This document shows positions 15,364 through 23,182 of a stretch of 39,537 nt of DNA, piece by piece. The notes below the pieces were generated by a model. That model saw nothing but the letters and a program-made list of their open reading frames with translations, had not been told where the DNA came from and did not search any database. Numbering within the stretch: the stretch's first letter is position 1; every line of letters starts with the position of its first letter. Both the position numbers and the translations under genes were made by a program. The stretch is from Selenomonas sp. oral taxon 126 (GTDB taxonomy: Bacteria; Bacillota; Negativicutes; Selenomonadales; Selenomonadaceae), in NCBI RefSeq assembly GCF_001683335.1, contig NZ_CP016201.1, forward strand, positions 370,831 through 410,367, in the 5' to 3' direction.

Positions 15364-16568
15364 CATCTCTCCTCCCCCAGCAGCTCACTCATCGGCGCGC
15401 CGCTCACGCGCCCCGCCGTCCAAGCAGCCGCAAGAGCCCCCGACAGAACCGCCGCGCAAAACGTCTCTGCGGCGAGCATGGCGAGCGTGCCGCCGTCAGG
15501 CAGGAGGTAGGGACGCATGAGCCCCGCCTTCATCAGCCCCGCAAACGGGAGAATGACAAGCATGCCGACGGCAATGCCCGCCACGCCGCCCGCCACCGAA
15601 GTGAGCGCTGCCTCCATGAGCATCATCCGCACCAAAAAGGCGCGCGTTGCGCCCGCAATCCGCAGCACGAGGAACTCGCGCCGCCGCTCGCGCGCAGACA
15701 GATGAAACGCAAAGCCGAGAACCAGAACGGCGAGCAGCCAGATGACGCCGACAAGCACGCCGATCGTCTCCAAAATGCCGCCAAGTCCCTCCTCCACATG
15801 ATGCACCATCCCATGTGCAGGACGCGCCGCAAGTGCGGGGTACATCTCATTGATCGCCGCTGCCACGCCCTCGGGCGTGAACCCCTCCGACGTCCGAATC
15901 ATCACAGCGGAGATCGCCGCGTCCGGCGGAATGTCCTTAAAATAGTCAAAGTCGAGTGCCGCCGCATTCGCCATCATTGCGCGCATCGTCTCCATATTCG
16001 TGTAGACGGCGGTATCCATCCCCGTCCCCGTCGGACTCAGCCGCCCGACGACACGGCAGGGCATATTGTAAAATGTCAGCATCGCGTCCGCAGGAACGGA
16101 GATCCCACTGCCCACGAGAATATCGCCGTAGCCCATCTGCGCAGCCCCCGCCTCCTGCATCCACGGACGGATGGTAAAATCCGTCGCGGGGTCGAATCCG
16201 ATAATCTGCACAGCCACCGAGCAGCAGCCCGCATGCGCAGACGCGAGGAAAAATTGCGGTGCAGCCTGCGCGACGCCGCGCATCCCGCGCAGCTCGTCAA
16301 GATAGCGCGCCTCCATATAGAAATGTGCAGGTACCCCCTGTACAAGCACCCCCTCAAGTGCTCCCGTCTGCGCCGCCTCCTGCGGCAACACCACCACATC
16401 CGCGCCGAGTCGCTGCTGAAAACGCACGAGACCTCCCTGCAGTCCGAGCAGCAGTTCCGAGCCGCCAAAGATCACGAGGGCGAGAATCGCCGTAATCACA
16501 GCGAGCGTCACCGAGCGTGTCCCATTCTGACGGCAGTTCCGTATGGCAAGGAAACGCGAGAACCTCAT
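15363..16568 (-). CDS. FtsX-like ABC transporter permease
   Basis: 401 residues. An N-terminal membrane segment (SVTLAVITAILALVIFGGSELLLG), a large outer domain (~40-265) and three C-terminal segments (IGVLVGVIWLLAVLVLGFAF, MEAALTSVAGGVAGIAVGML, LAMLAAETFCAAVLSGALAA) give the MacB/FtsX layout. The outer domain holds AHAGCCSVAVQIIGFDP. It starts with ATGA overlapping the DUF4418 gene and its stop touches the ATPase start, so the three are made together. Whether the pair exports a compound or acts on lipoproteins cannot be told. Confidence 0.9.
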   Translation of the reverse strand: MRFSRFLAIRNCRQNGTRSVTLAVITAILALVIFGGSELLLGLQGGLVRFQQRLGADVVVLPQEAAQTGALEGVLVQGVPAHFYMEARYLDELRGMRGVAQAAPQFFLASAHAGCCSVAVQIIGFDPATDFTIRPWMQEAGAAQMGYGDILVGSGISVPADAMLTFYNMPCRVVGRLSPTGTGMDTAVYTNMETMRAMMANAAALDFDYFKDIPPDAAISAVMIRTSEGFTPEGVAAAINEMYPALAARPAHGMVHHVEEGLGGILETIGVLVGVIWLLAVLVLGFAFHLSARERRREFLVLRIAGATRAFLVRMMLMEAALTSVAGGVAGIAVGMLVILPFAGLMKAGLMRPYLLPDGGTLAMLAAETFCAAVLSGALAAAWTAGRVSGAPMSELLGEER

Positions 16569-16981
16569 TCCGCTTCCCCCCTTCCCTGCACATAGATATC
16601 TGCAGCGGCGAGCAGCACGTTCAGCAGCGAGATCACCGTCACTGCCGGCTCCATCACCGTATGGCAGTGCATCGTCTCCATCATGCAGAGATCAATGAGA
16701 TGATCCGGCAGGACGAACGCCAGCACGGAGAGCGGGATCATCGCAAGTGCAAGCCCCATCTTCACCTGAGCCCGCGGTATCACGAGATGCAGTGCGGCAA
16801 TTGCGACGAGCACCGCCGCAATCCCTGTGAGCGCCTGCCCCGCCCAGTGGCAGGTCATCCACGAGCCGTCAGGCCGCGCCTCGCACGGCAGGAAGACGGT
16901 CTGCATTCCGACAAAGAACAGGAGATTCAGCGCGAGGAGGAGCACATCCATCACGCCGAACCGCCGTTTTTTTGCAGCCAT
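16565..16981 (-). CDS. DUF4418 family small membrane protein
   Basis: 138 residues with four predicted membrane segments (GVMDVLLLALNLLFFVGMQTV, ALTGIAAVLVAIAALHLVI, MGLALAMIPLSVLAFVL, VTVISLLNVLLAAADIYV). FLPC and SWMTCHWAGQA plus LCMMETMHCHT form a cysteine/histidine pattern seen in DUF4418 proteins; it could bind metal or make disulfides. First gene of the operon with the FtsX permease and LolD-type ATPase, with a 4-base overlap to the permease, so it is probably a partner of that transporter. No reaction is known for the family. Confidence 0.75.
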   Translation of the reverse strand: MAAKKRRFGVMDVLLLALNLLFFVGMQTVFLPCEARPDGSWMTCHWAGQALTGIAAVLVAIAALHLVIPRAQVKMGLALAMIPLSVLAFVLPDHLIDLCMMETMHCHTVMEPAVTVISLLNVLLAAADIYVQGRGEAE

Positions 16982-17056
16982 AGCAACAACTCCTTTGAGA
17001 TTTATCGTCCCATTATCGTAGCAAAATTAAGAATGTTTTTCAATAAAAATATTTTA

Positions 17057-17214
17057 GGAATCACTGATAAAATAGACCCTCAGATTGGCGTAGATTTTTT
17101 CGTCCGATTGAGGAGGCAAACCGGACGCAGAGTGGTGCTCTGTGGAGGATCGAGGGCAAAAAGCGGGCAAAAAAGATGCGCTAAGATGGCGGTGCTGAAT
17201 TTATCAGTGCTTCC
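17057..17214 (+). mobile_element. MITE-like element, copy B (divergent)
   Basis: 158 bp. Ends GGAATCACTGATAAAA and, inverted, GGAAGCACTGATAAAT, flanked by TTTA on both sides (17053-17056, 17215-17218). It is the most divergent copy: the inner hairpin is GCAGAG/CTCTGT instead of GCATAGC/GCTATGT, a paired change that keeps the stem. Lies between DUF4418 and the tRNA-Gln terminator. Confidence 0.85.
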
Positions 17215-17224
17215 TTTACACATA

Positions 17225-17252
17225 GAAAAAAGCCGCAACATTCACTGCGGCT
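17225..17252 (-). terminator. Terminator of tRNA-Gln
   Basis: On the minus strand AGCCGCA, 8-base loop, TGCGGCT, then TTTTTT. It starts about 14 bases after the tRNA 3' end. Confidence 0.88.
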
Positions 17253-17265
17253 CCGAATTTACAAA

Positions 17266-17341
17266 TGGCAGGGGTAGCTGGACTCGAACCAACGCATGCG
17301 GGATTCAGAATCCCGTGCCTTACCAACTTGGCGATACCCCT
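17266..17341 (-). tRNA. tRNA-Gln(CUG)
   Basis: 76 nt. Acceptor AGGGGTA pairs with TACCCCT, then G and encoded CCA. D arm GCCAAGTTGGTAAGGC, anticodon stem CGGGA/TCCCG with loop TTCTGAA (anticodon CTG, reading CAG, glutamine), T loop GGTTCGAGTCC. All cloverleaf parts are present. Confidence 0.96.
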
Positions 17342-17365
17342 GTGTCGCTCTCAGCAACAAGGGAA

Positions 17366-17394
17366 ATTATAGCGGATATGCAGACGCTTGTCAA
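17366..17394 (-). promoter_or_regulatory. Consensus promoter of tRNA-Gln
   Basis: TTGACA (17389-17394), exactly 17 bases, TATAAT (17366-17371): both boxes match the sigma-A consensus at all positions. The start would be near 17359, about 18 bases before the tRNA. Confidence 0.92.
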
Positions 17395-17440
17395 GAAGTT
17401 TTTTCGCCCGTCTCCGCCGCCGAAGAATGTGACGATCCTC

Positions 17441-17872
17441 TTAGAGATCGTCGTCCTCTTCCTCCTGCATGGTCGAGGCGTGGAAGGGCTGGATGCCGTT
17501 CTTGCCCGCCTCCGCCGCCTGCTCCATGAGTGCGAGGATGTCATACGAGCCGCCGATGAGCTGTGCGCTGACCATCTCGATGAGCATCGGGAGGTTGACG
17601 CCCGTGACGATGCCATACGCCTCGTTATTCGCCGCGAGACGGCACGCAGCGTTATACGGGCTGCCACCGAAGAGGTCGTTGAGGAAGAGCACGCCGTCCG
17701 CGCAGTCCAGTTCCTTTATCGCTGCCTCGTATTTTCGTACCACGTCGTCGGGTCCCTCACCCGGCACGAGCGTCACGGCGCGCACATTCGTCTGCGGACC
17801 GCAGATCATCTCACAGGACTTGACAATCTCCTCGGCAAAGATCCCATGCGTTCCTACAATGATTCCAAACAT
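17441..17872 (-). CDS. PTS mannose-family EIIA component
   Basis: 143 residues, the size of a stand-alone ManX/LevD EIIA. GIIVGTHGIFAEEIVKS places the phosphorylated histidine at H9; NDLFGGSPYNAA and GVNLPMLIE are typical family stretches. It takes phosphate from HPr and passes it to EIIB. The tail STMQEEEDDDL is acidic. I chose ATG 17872, 8 bases after GAGAGGGG; an upstream TTG is in frame but precedes the ribosome site. It follows a HAD phosphatase by 14 bases and lies ~5 kb from the EIIB-EIIC-EIID genes, its probable partners. Confidence 0.9.
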   Translation of the reverse strand: MFGIIVGTHGIFAEEIVKSCEMICGPQTNVRAVTLVPGEGPDDVVRKYEAAIKELDCADGVLFLNDLFGGSPYNAACRLAANNEAYGIVTGVNLPMLIEMVSAQLIGGSYDILALMEQAAEAGKNGIQPFHASTMQEEEDDDL

Positions 17873-17886
17873 CTTGCATACCCCTC

Positions 17887-18690
17887 TCAAACAACCAGAT
17901 TTTTCCTCAGGAAGTGATAGATGCCGTCGGCATCGTTCCCCTCCGTGACAGATGTGGCAATCGCCTTGATCTTGTCAGGCGCGTTGCCCATCGCGACGCT
18001 GTGCCCGACATAGCGCAGCATGGCGATGTCGTTGTAATTGTCGCCGAAGGCAAGCGCCTCCGTGCGGTCAATCCCATAGTGATTCAACAGAACGGCAATC
18101 CCCGTCGCCTTCGACACGGTGCGTGCGATAATCTCCAAGAGATGCGGCGCCGAGCGTATGACGGTAAGTTCCGGAAATGCCGGCGAAAGCTCCTTCTCCA
18201 TACGCACAATGAGGTCAGCCTCCCCCATCGCAAGCAGCTTGCTCGGCAGCGTCCCCGCTGCGATGAGTGCCGCAAAGTCCGCCTCCACAGAGGTGACGGT
18301 CGTAATCCGCTCCTCCTGCTGCACCTCGGGGTCGGCGCGGTCGCGCACATACCATGTATGCCCGGCGTAGTAGTTCATCGACGCCCCGGGATAGTCCCGC
18401 GCAATCTGTGCGAGCACCGCCTCCGTATGCGCGCGCGTCATGCGCTCATCGTTCAGCTCCTGCCCGTCGGGCGTGATGACGAGTCCGCCGTTGTAGCTGA
18501 TGACGGCGGCAGTCGCACCAATCTCGTCCACGATGGGCGCAATCGCTTCGGGCATACGTGCCGAGACGAGCGCAAACGGGATGCCGCGCGCCGTAATCTG
18601 GCGGATGGCGTCCGCTGTGCGCGGCAGGACGTGATGCTCCGTATTGAGGAGTGTGCCGTCGATGTCGGAAAACACAATCTTGTAGTCCAT
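17887..18690 (-). CDS. Cof-type HAD-IIB phosphatase
   Basis: 267 residues. Motif I FSDIDGTLLN (catalytic aspartates in DIDGT), motif II ALVSARM, motif III lysine near SKATGIAV, motif IV LAFGDNYNDIAML. Members (YidA, YbiV and others) dephosphorylate sugar phosphates or phosphorylated cofactors in the cytoplasm. It sits before EIIA of the mannose-type PTS with a 14-base gap, suggesting a role in handling imported sugar phosphate, but substrate cannot be read from sequence. GGAGGG lies 5 bases before the ATG. Confidence 0.9.
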   Translation of the reverse strand: MDYKIVFSDIDGTLLNTEHHVLPRTADAIRQITARGIPFALVSARMPEAIAPIVDEIGATAAVISYNGGLVITPDGQELNDERMTRAHTEAVLAQIARDYPGASMNYYAGHTWYVRDRADPEVQQEERITTVTSVEADFAALIAAGTLPSKLLAMGEADLIVRMEKELSPAFPELTVIRSAPHLLEIIARTVSKATGIAVLLNHYGIDRTEALAFGDNYNDIAMLRYVGHSVAMGNAPDKIKAIATSVTEGNDADGIYHFLRKNLVV

Positions 18691-18730
18691 ATTCCCTCCC
18701 TTTGTGAATCGCTCACAACCAAGCGTTCAA

Positions 18731-18806
18731 GGCGCCCCTTCCACCGCTTGCGCGGTTCCCCTCCCCCGCTTCGGCGGGGGAGGCTTTGGATTGCGGCATA
18801 TGAGCC
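18731..18806 (-). repeat. GC-rich palindromic repeat, family 3, short copy
   Basis: Includes GGCGCCCCTTCCACCGC, then CCTCCCCCGC-TTCG-GCGGGGGAGG (18760-18783, 10-bp stem on a UUCG loop), then CTTTGGATTGCGGCATATGAGC. The same blocks recur at 26537-26784. No T-run follows on either strand, so it is not a standard terminator. It fills the gap between the second solute-binding protein and the HAD gene. Confidence 0.7.
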
Positions 18807-18814
18807 TCTCCCGC

Positions 18815-20116
18815 TCACTGCTGCAAAATCGCATTGACTTCCTTTTGCAGACGGTTGAGCGCGTTGTGGAACGGCGGCGGCTCCTCGATCAGCGCCGCAA
18901 TCGCACGGTCGGCATACAGCATGACCTCCGCGTGGCGGTCGAAGTGGTCGGGGGTCACCGAGCGTTCCATGGCGCGCCCCACATCCTCAACAGTCATCGC
19001 ACTCTCCCCCGAGTCCCAGAGAAAGATCTCCTCCGCCCCGCGCGCCCGCAGGACATCGCGGCGCGCGGGGAGCGCGTGCGACTTCTCGAGCACCATCGCC
19101 TGTATCTCGGGGTCACAGCTGAGGAGCTTCATGAACGACCACGCGAGTTCGCGCCGCTCCGTGCGCGCGCTCATGCCGACGAGCAGACTGTTCATCACGG
19201 AGATATTGCCGCCCGAGGGTCCCGCCGGCAGCGGGATGCAGTCCCACTCGAAGGAGCTGTACTTCTTGACGCGCCACGGATAGGGCTTGTATGTGCGATA
19301 CTCGGCAAAGGTGAACGGACGAAACGCCACGCGCCCCATGTCGAAATCCCGCGCCGTCACCTTGCGCCCAGCGTGCGCTGCCTCGAGTTCCTTCAGAAAG
19401 CGCAGGGCTTCCTCCATGCGCGGGTCGGCAAAATAGGACGCCTTGCCATCCGCGCGAAAGAGCCGTACGCCGTTGGACACCGCCGCCTGTTCCCATGTGT
19501 AGTCATAGCAGCCGAATTGGTCGGGCACCCCGTCCCCGTCTGTATCCTTCGTGAGGAGTTTCGTCAGTGCGAGAAAGTCCGTCCATGTCCAGTTCTGCGG
19601 CGGCATTGCAAGCCCCTCGCGCGCGAGCAGGGTCTTGTTGACGAACATGAGCGTAATCATGTTCTCGCAGGGCAGCGCGTAGCTGCGCCCATCGTACTGC
19701 CCGTTCTGAAACGCCGTACCGTCATAGACCTCTGCGGAAAATTCCGGATCACTCTCCATCAGCGGCGTGAGGTCGCACAGTGCGCCGCGCTCGGCATAGA
19801 GTGCAAAATCCTCTGTTGGCAGGAGGAATACATCGGGCTCCCCGCCCTGCAAAAACTGCCCCGCCAGCCACTCCGCATAATCCCCGCGTTGGATACCGCT
19901 CACATACTGCACGCGCACGCCCGGATGTGCCGCCTCGAATTTTTCGATGGCGCGGTCAATGATGGCGTATGGCTCGCCCTGCGGCACGCCCCAGTTGCTG
20001 CCCGCGAAGATGCCGACGGTCACGACGGGGCTGCTGCGCCATACGAGCCACGAGCCGAGGAGCGCGGCGATGAGGAGGACGAGGAGCAAAATGCCGATTT
20101 TCCGCTGCACGCTCAT
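18815..20116 (-). CDS. Extracellular solute-binding protein (ABC sugar type), membrane anchored
   Basis: 433 residues. One N-terminal membrane segment (KIGILLLVLLIAALLGSWLV) without lipobox, then a family-1 sugar-binding fold: VTVGIFAGSNWGVPQ, AIEKFEAAHPGVRVQYVSGI, GEPDVFLLPTEDFALYAERG, DTDGDGVPDQFG and AWSFMKLLSC near the C-terminus. Such proteins normally serve ABC importers, but no permease or ATPase gene is near. Its start overlaps the response regulator stop (ATGA), so it is made with the two-component system. Either it delivers sugar to a transporter encoded elsewhere or it is part of the sensor. Confidence 0.88.
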   Translation of the reverse strand: MSVQRKIGILLLVLLIAALLGSWLVWRSSPVVTVGIFAGSNWGVPQGEPYAIIDRAIEKFEAAHPGVRVQYVSGIQRGDYAEWLAGQFLQGGEPDVFLLPTEDFALYAERGALCDLTPLMESDPEFSAEVYDGTAFQNGQYDGRSYALPCENMITLMFVNKTLLAREGLAMPPQNWTWTDFLALTKLLTKDTDGDGVPDQFGCYDYTWEQAAVSNGVRLFRADGKASYFADPRMEEALRFLKELEAAHAGRKVTARDFDMGRVAFRPFTFAEYRTYKPYPWRVKKYSSFEWDCIPLPAGPSGGNISVMNSLLVGMSARTERRELAWSFMKLLSCDPEIQAMVLEKSHALPARRDVLRARGAEEIFLWDSGESAMTVEDVGRAMERSVTPDHFDRHAEVMLYADRAIAALIEEPPPFHNALNRLQKEVNAILQQ

Positions 20117-20784
20117 TTCGCCCCTCTCATCTGCGAGAGGCCGATCTGCACTGCCCAAATCGCAAGCTGTGTGCGGTCACGCAGGTTCAGCTTTGAGAGC
20201 GCCGTGCTGAGGCTGTTGCGGACGGTGCCCTCCGAGAGCGCGAGTGCCGCCGAGATCTCCTTGTTCGAGAGCCCTCTGCCGACGAGCTGGGCAATGCTGC
20301 GCTCCGTATGCGTCAGCTCGCTCACGCCCTGCAGATCCGCCTCCGTCACATAGGGGCTCTGCGCCATCTGACTGAAGAGCTTCACGACCTTGTTCGTGAC
20401 ATCGGGGTTGAGGATGTTGCCGCCCGAGACGACGACGCGGATCGCATTCGCGAGATCCTGCACGCTCCCGCCCTTCAGCAGGTAGCCGCTCGCCCCATAT
20501 TTCAGCGCGGAGTATACATAGTCGTCGTCATCAAAGGTCGTGAGAATGATGATTCGCACCTCGGGATAGCGCTCCTTGACCGCCTTCGTACAGAGCACCC
20601 CGTCGAGTTCCGGCATACGGATGTCCATGAGGATGATGTCGACAGGGGTCTGGGCGAGGAGTTCCAGTGCCTCGCGCCCGCTCGCCGCCATCGCCGTCAC
20701 CCGCATATCCTCGTTCATCTCGAGGACGATCTTCAGACTCTCGCGAATGAGCTCCTGATCGTCCGCAATCATGACGTTAATCAT
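20113..20784 (-). CDS. LuxR/NarL-family response regulator
   Basis: 223 residues. Receiver domain with MIADDQELIRESL, phosphoacceptor D54 (ILMDIRMPELDG), then TTFDDDDYVYSALKYGASGYLLKG. C-terminal LuxR helix-turn-helix: LTHTERSIAQLVGRGLSNKEISAALALSEGTVRN (shown here in parts: LTHTERSIAQLVGRG and SNKEISAALALSEGTVRN). The ATG at 20784 overlaps the last codons of the kinase and follows GGAGGGAG by 6-7 bases. Partner of the kinase just upstream; targets probably include nearby sugar genes. Confidence 0.94.
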   Translation of the reverse strand: MINVMIADDQELIRESLKIVLEMNEDMRVTAMAASGREALELLAQTPVDIILMDIRMPELDGVLCTKAVKERYPEVRIIILTTFDDDDYVYSALKYGASGYLLKGGSVQDLANAIRVVVSGGNILNPDVTNKVVKLFSQMAQSPYVTEADLQGVSELTHTERSIAQLVGRGLSNKEISAALALSEGTVRNSLSTALSKLNLRDRTQLAIWAVQIGLSQMRGAK

Positions 20785-22102
20785 GCACGCTCCCTCCCCC
20801 ACTCAGCGGTATTGCGACCTCGACCGTGAAGCCGTCCGCGCTTTCGTAGTTCACCGTCCCATGCAGGAGATACAGCCGCTCCTGCATATGGCGCAGCCCG
20901 AATCCAGGTGTGACCTCGGTGCAGCCCGTGCCGTCGTCCGCAATGCGGATGCAGAGGATGCCGACGTTCTCCCCGATGGTGATACGCACATGCTTCGCCT
21001 GCCCGTGCCTATGCGCGTTCGTCAGACTCTCCTGCAGCACGCGGTAGATGACATCCTCCTGATCCTCGCGCAGATTCGCCGGCCACTGCTGCACGTCGAG
21101 CGCGACCTCCATCCCCGAGGATGCCGCAAACTCCGCCGTCATCGCGGCGATTGCCTCCTGGAACGGCAGCTTCTCCATCGCGTCGGGGCGCAGCTTCTTC
21201 ATCGAGCGGCGCACGTCCGTGATGCCCTTCTGCGCCGCGTCGCGAATGCGTGCCAGCTGTGCACGCGTGAACTCCGGCGCACTCTCAAGCGTCACCATGC
21301 AGGCATCCAGCCCCGCCGTGATGCCCGTGAGCGCGTGCCCGAGCGTATCGTGAATCTCGCGCGCGAGACGATTGCGCTCGCGCGTCTCCGCCATGCGCCC
21401 CGCGTGGATGGCGTACGCCCGCAGACGCTGGTTCGCCTCCTCCAATTTCTCATTGAGCAGACGGATGCGCTCGCGCTCCTCATTTTTATTCTTGATGAGG
21501 AGAACGAGGTAGGAAACGAAGAGGATCGTATTCAGCGAGGAACACGCACTCCGCAGTGCGAGCAGAACGCTCTGCGTCGTGCTGTCGTAGTAGGAAATAT
21601 ACGCCTCAAACGGGATTACCTTCGTCTGGTACAGCCCGAGGTTGACGTTTGCGATGAGATAGAGCACGACCATCGCACCGATCAGAAGATAGGCACGGTG
21701 ATGCCCCTCGTAGCGCTGCATCATGTCGGCGACAACGAGCAGCACGACGCCGTCGTAGGCGAAGTTCACGCTGCGCATGAGCACCATGCAGGCGGCGATC
21801 TCAAGCATCAGCAGGAGGTAGAGACGCGCGCGGTTATCACCGGAGCCGAGGCGGTACATCCAGCCGAACAGCGTGAGCAGGAGAAAGGCGAGCGCCGTCA
21901 GGAAAATGCTTTCAAGAGGCGAAAACGGTAGCGCATGCACCTGTTTCATGAAGGCGTATGCCCCCATCGACATGTGGATCTTGTACTGGGTCAGGCAGAG
22001 AAATGCCGTGAGGAGGGCGATGACGATGGCGTTGTAGGCATAGAGCAGCCAGTGCACATCCTCGAACGCGCGCCCCCGCACCGCCCGTAGAAGACCGGTC
22101 AT
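20777..22102 (-). CDS. Sensor histidine kinase (HisKA_3 / NarL-type)
   Basis: 441 residues. About six N-terminal membrane segments (to ~residue 205), a coiled linker (EERERIRLLNEKLEEANQRL), then the dimerisation box with H251 (RLAREIHDTLGHALTGI) and an ATPase domain ending DDGTGCTEVTPGFGLRHMQERL. The membrane part has no large outer loop, so it probably senses through a partner. Its ATG directly abuts the stop of the periplasmic binding protein upstream, which makes that protein the likely sensor partner. Confidence 0.92.
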   Translation of the reverse strand: MTGLLRAVRGRAFEDVHWLLYAYNAIVIALLTAFLCLTQYKIHMSMGAYAFMKQVHALPFSPLESIFLTALAFLLLTLFGWMYRLGSGDNRARLYLLLMLEIAACMVLMRSVNFAYDGVVLLVVADMMQRYEGHHRAYLLIGAMVVLYLIANVNLGLYQTKVIPFEAYISYYDSTTQSVLLALRSACSSLNTILFVSYLVLLIKNKNEERERIRLLNEKLEEANQRLRAYAIHAGRMAETRERNRLAREIHDTLGHALTGITAGLDACMVTLESAPEFTRAQLARIRDAAQKGITDVRRSMKKLRPDAMEKLPFQEAIAAMTAEFAASSGMEVALDVQQWPANLREDQEDVIYRVLQESLTNAHRHGQAKHVRITIGENVGILCIRIADDGTGCTEVTPGFGLRHMQERLYLLHGTVNYESADGFTVEVAIPLSGGGSVHD

Positions 22103-23065
22103 TCAGTCCCACCCCCCGCCGTCGTTCTCCTCCACATTCTCTATCGTCAGCAGATGGGTCGGCAGGGCGATGTCCTCCGCCCCCTCGCCCGCAAGAATGC
22201 GATACGCCTCCTCCGCAGCGAGCCTTCCGATGCGGCGCGGGGACTGGACAGCGGTCGCCGTCATCCAACCCGCGCGGATGAGCTGCCGGCTCTCGGGAAC
22301 GCCGTCCACGCCATAGACCAGCGTCTCTCCGGGCGCGCGTCCCGCATTCTGCAGCGCCGCAATCGCCCCAAGCGCCGCGGGGTCGTTCAGCGCCATCACG
22401 ACGTCAATCTCGGGATGCCGCGCAAGCATATCCGCCATGACAGGCATTGCAATCTCCAGCTGCCCGCTGCACTCCTCCTCCGCCACAATCTGAAAGGAGG
22501 GATGCCCCGCGAGCGCCGCGCGAAAGCCCTCGATGCGCAGCTCTGCCGAGCGCGCCAGCGTATGCTTCAGCAGACCGATGCGCGCCCCGTCCGCGTGTGC
22601 GAGGAGGTGCGCGGCGCACTGCGCGCCCGCATTGTAGTTGTCCGAGACGATGGTCGCGGCGGCATAGCCGTCCTGCGCGAGGTTCGTATCAATCGCAATG
22701 ACGATGACGCGCGCCGCGCGCGCCTCACGCAGCACCTCGCCCATGCGTGCGGCATCCACGGGGTTGACGAAGAGGACGCGCACACCTTCCGCGATGAGGT
22801 CACGGATCTCCTCAATCTGTCGGTCGGCATCGAGGGCGGGATCGCGCGAGATGAGGACATCGCCGTGGTTCTCGACCACAGTGCGGATTTCCTCGTCGAT
22901 GATTTCGTAGAAGGGGTTGTTCGTCGTCATGTAGACCGCGCCGAACTTCGCGCGCCCTTCATTTTGACGCGCGGAGTGATCCGTGCGGGCGAACTGGGCG
23001 CACAGGAGTCCCGCGAGCAGCACAACGAGTGCAATCCCCCATCGCCATGACAGCCATTTCTGCAT
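22103..23065 (-). CDS. Periplasmic sugar-binding protein (RbsB-like), membrane anchored sensor partner
   Basis: 320 residues. A single N-terminal segment (GIALVVLLAGLLCAQFA), then a type-1 periplasmic binding fold: KFGAVYMTTNNPFYEIIDEE, LIAEGVRVLFVNPVDAARMG, VIAIDTNL, ATIVSDNYNAGAQCAAHL, VMALNDPAALGAIAAL, TLVYGVDGVPE, AVQSPRRIGRLAAEEA. This matches ribose/galactose-type binding proteins. It is first in the kinase-regulator operon and abuts the kinase. In related Firmicutes, such anchored binding proteins feed sugar signals to a kinase; assigning that role here is inference. Confidence 0.9.
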   Translation of the reverse strand: MQKWLSWRWGIALVVLLAGLLCAQFARTDHSARQNEGRAKFGAVYMTTNNPFYEIIDEEIRTVVENHGDVLISRDPALDADRQIEEIRDLIAEGVRVLFVNPVDAARMGEVLREARAARVIVIAIDTNLAQDGYAAATIVSDNYNAGAQCAAHLLAHADGARIGLLKHTLARSAELRIEGFRAALAGHPSFQIVAEEECSGQLEIAMPVMADMLARHPEIDVVMALNDPAALGAIAALQNAGRAPGETLVYGVDGVPESRQLIRAGWMTATAVQSPRRIGRLAAEEAYRILAGEGAEDIALPTHLLTIENVEENDGGGWD

Positions 23066-23112
23066 GATCCGCCCTCACCGCCCTCTCTGTCACAATCATC
23101 TCCACTGCTCCA

Positions 23113-23118
23113 ATTATA
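23113..23118 (-). promoter_or_regulatory. Probable -10 box for the sensing operon
   Basis: TATAAT on the minus strand, 48 bases before the ATG of the binding protein and just after the EIID terminator. No convincing -35 box is present at the usual spacing, so the promoter may need an activator. Confidence 0.4.
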
Positions 23119-23125
23119 TACCAAA

Positions 23126-23167
23126 GGGACTGCCGCACGAAACATTTTTTGCTTCGTACGGCAGCCC
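23126..23167 (-). terminator. Terminator after EIID
   Basis: On the minus strand GGGCTGCCGTACGAA pairs with TTCGTGCGGCAGTCCC around an 11-base loop; only CCCTTT follows, so termination may be partial. It begins about 15 bases after the EIID stop. Confidence 0.68.
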
Positions 23168-23182
23168 CCCTAATATTCACTC

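Noticed and set aside
18760-18783. UUCG hairpin as terminator of the sensing operon
   Set aside because: No T-run follows on either strand and the same block recurs at 26537 as part of a repeat family.
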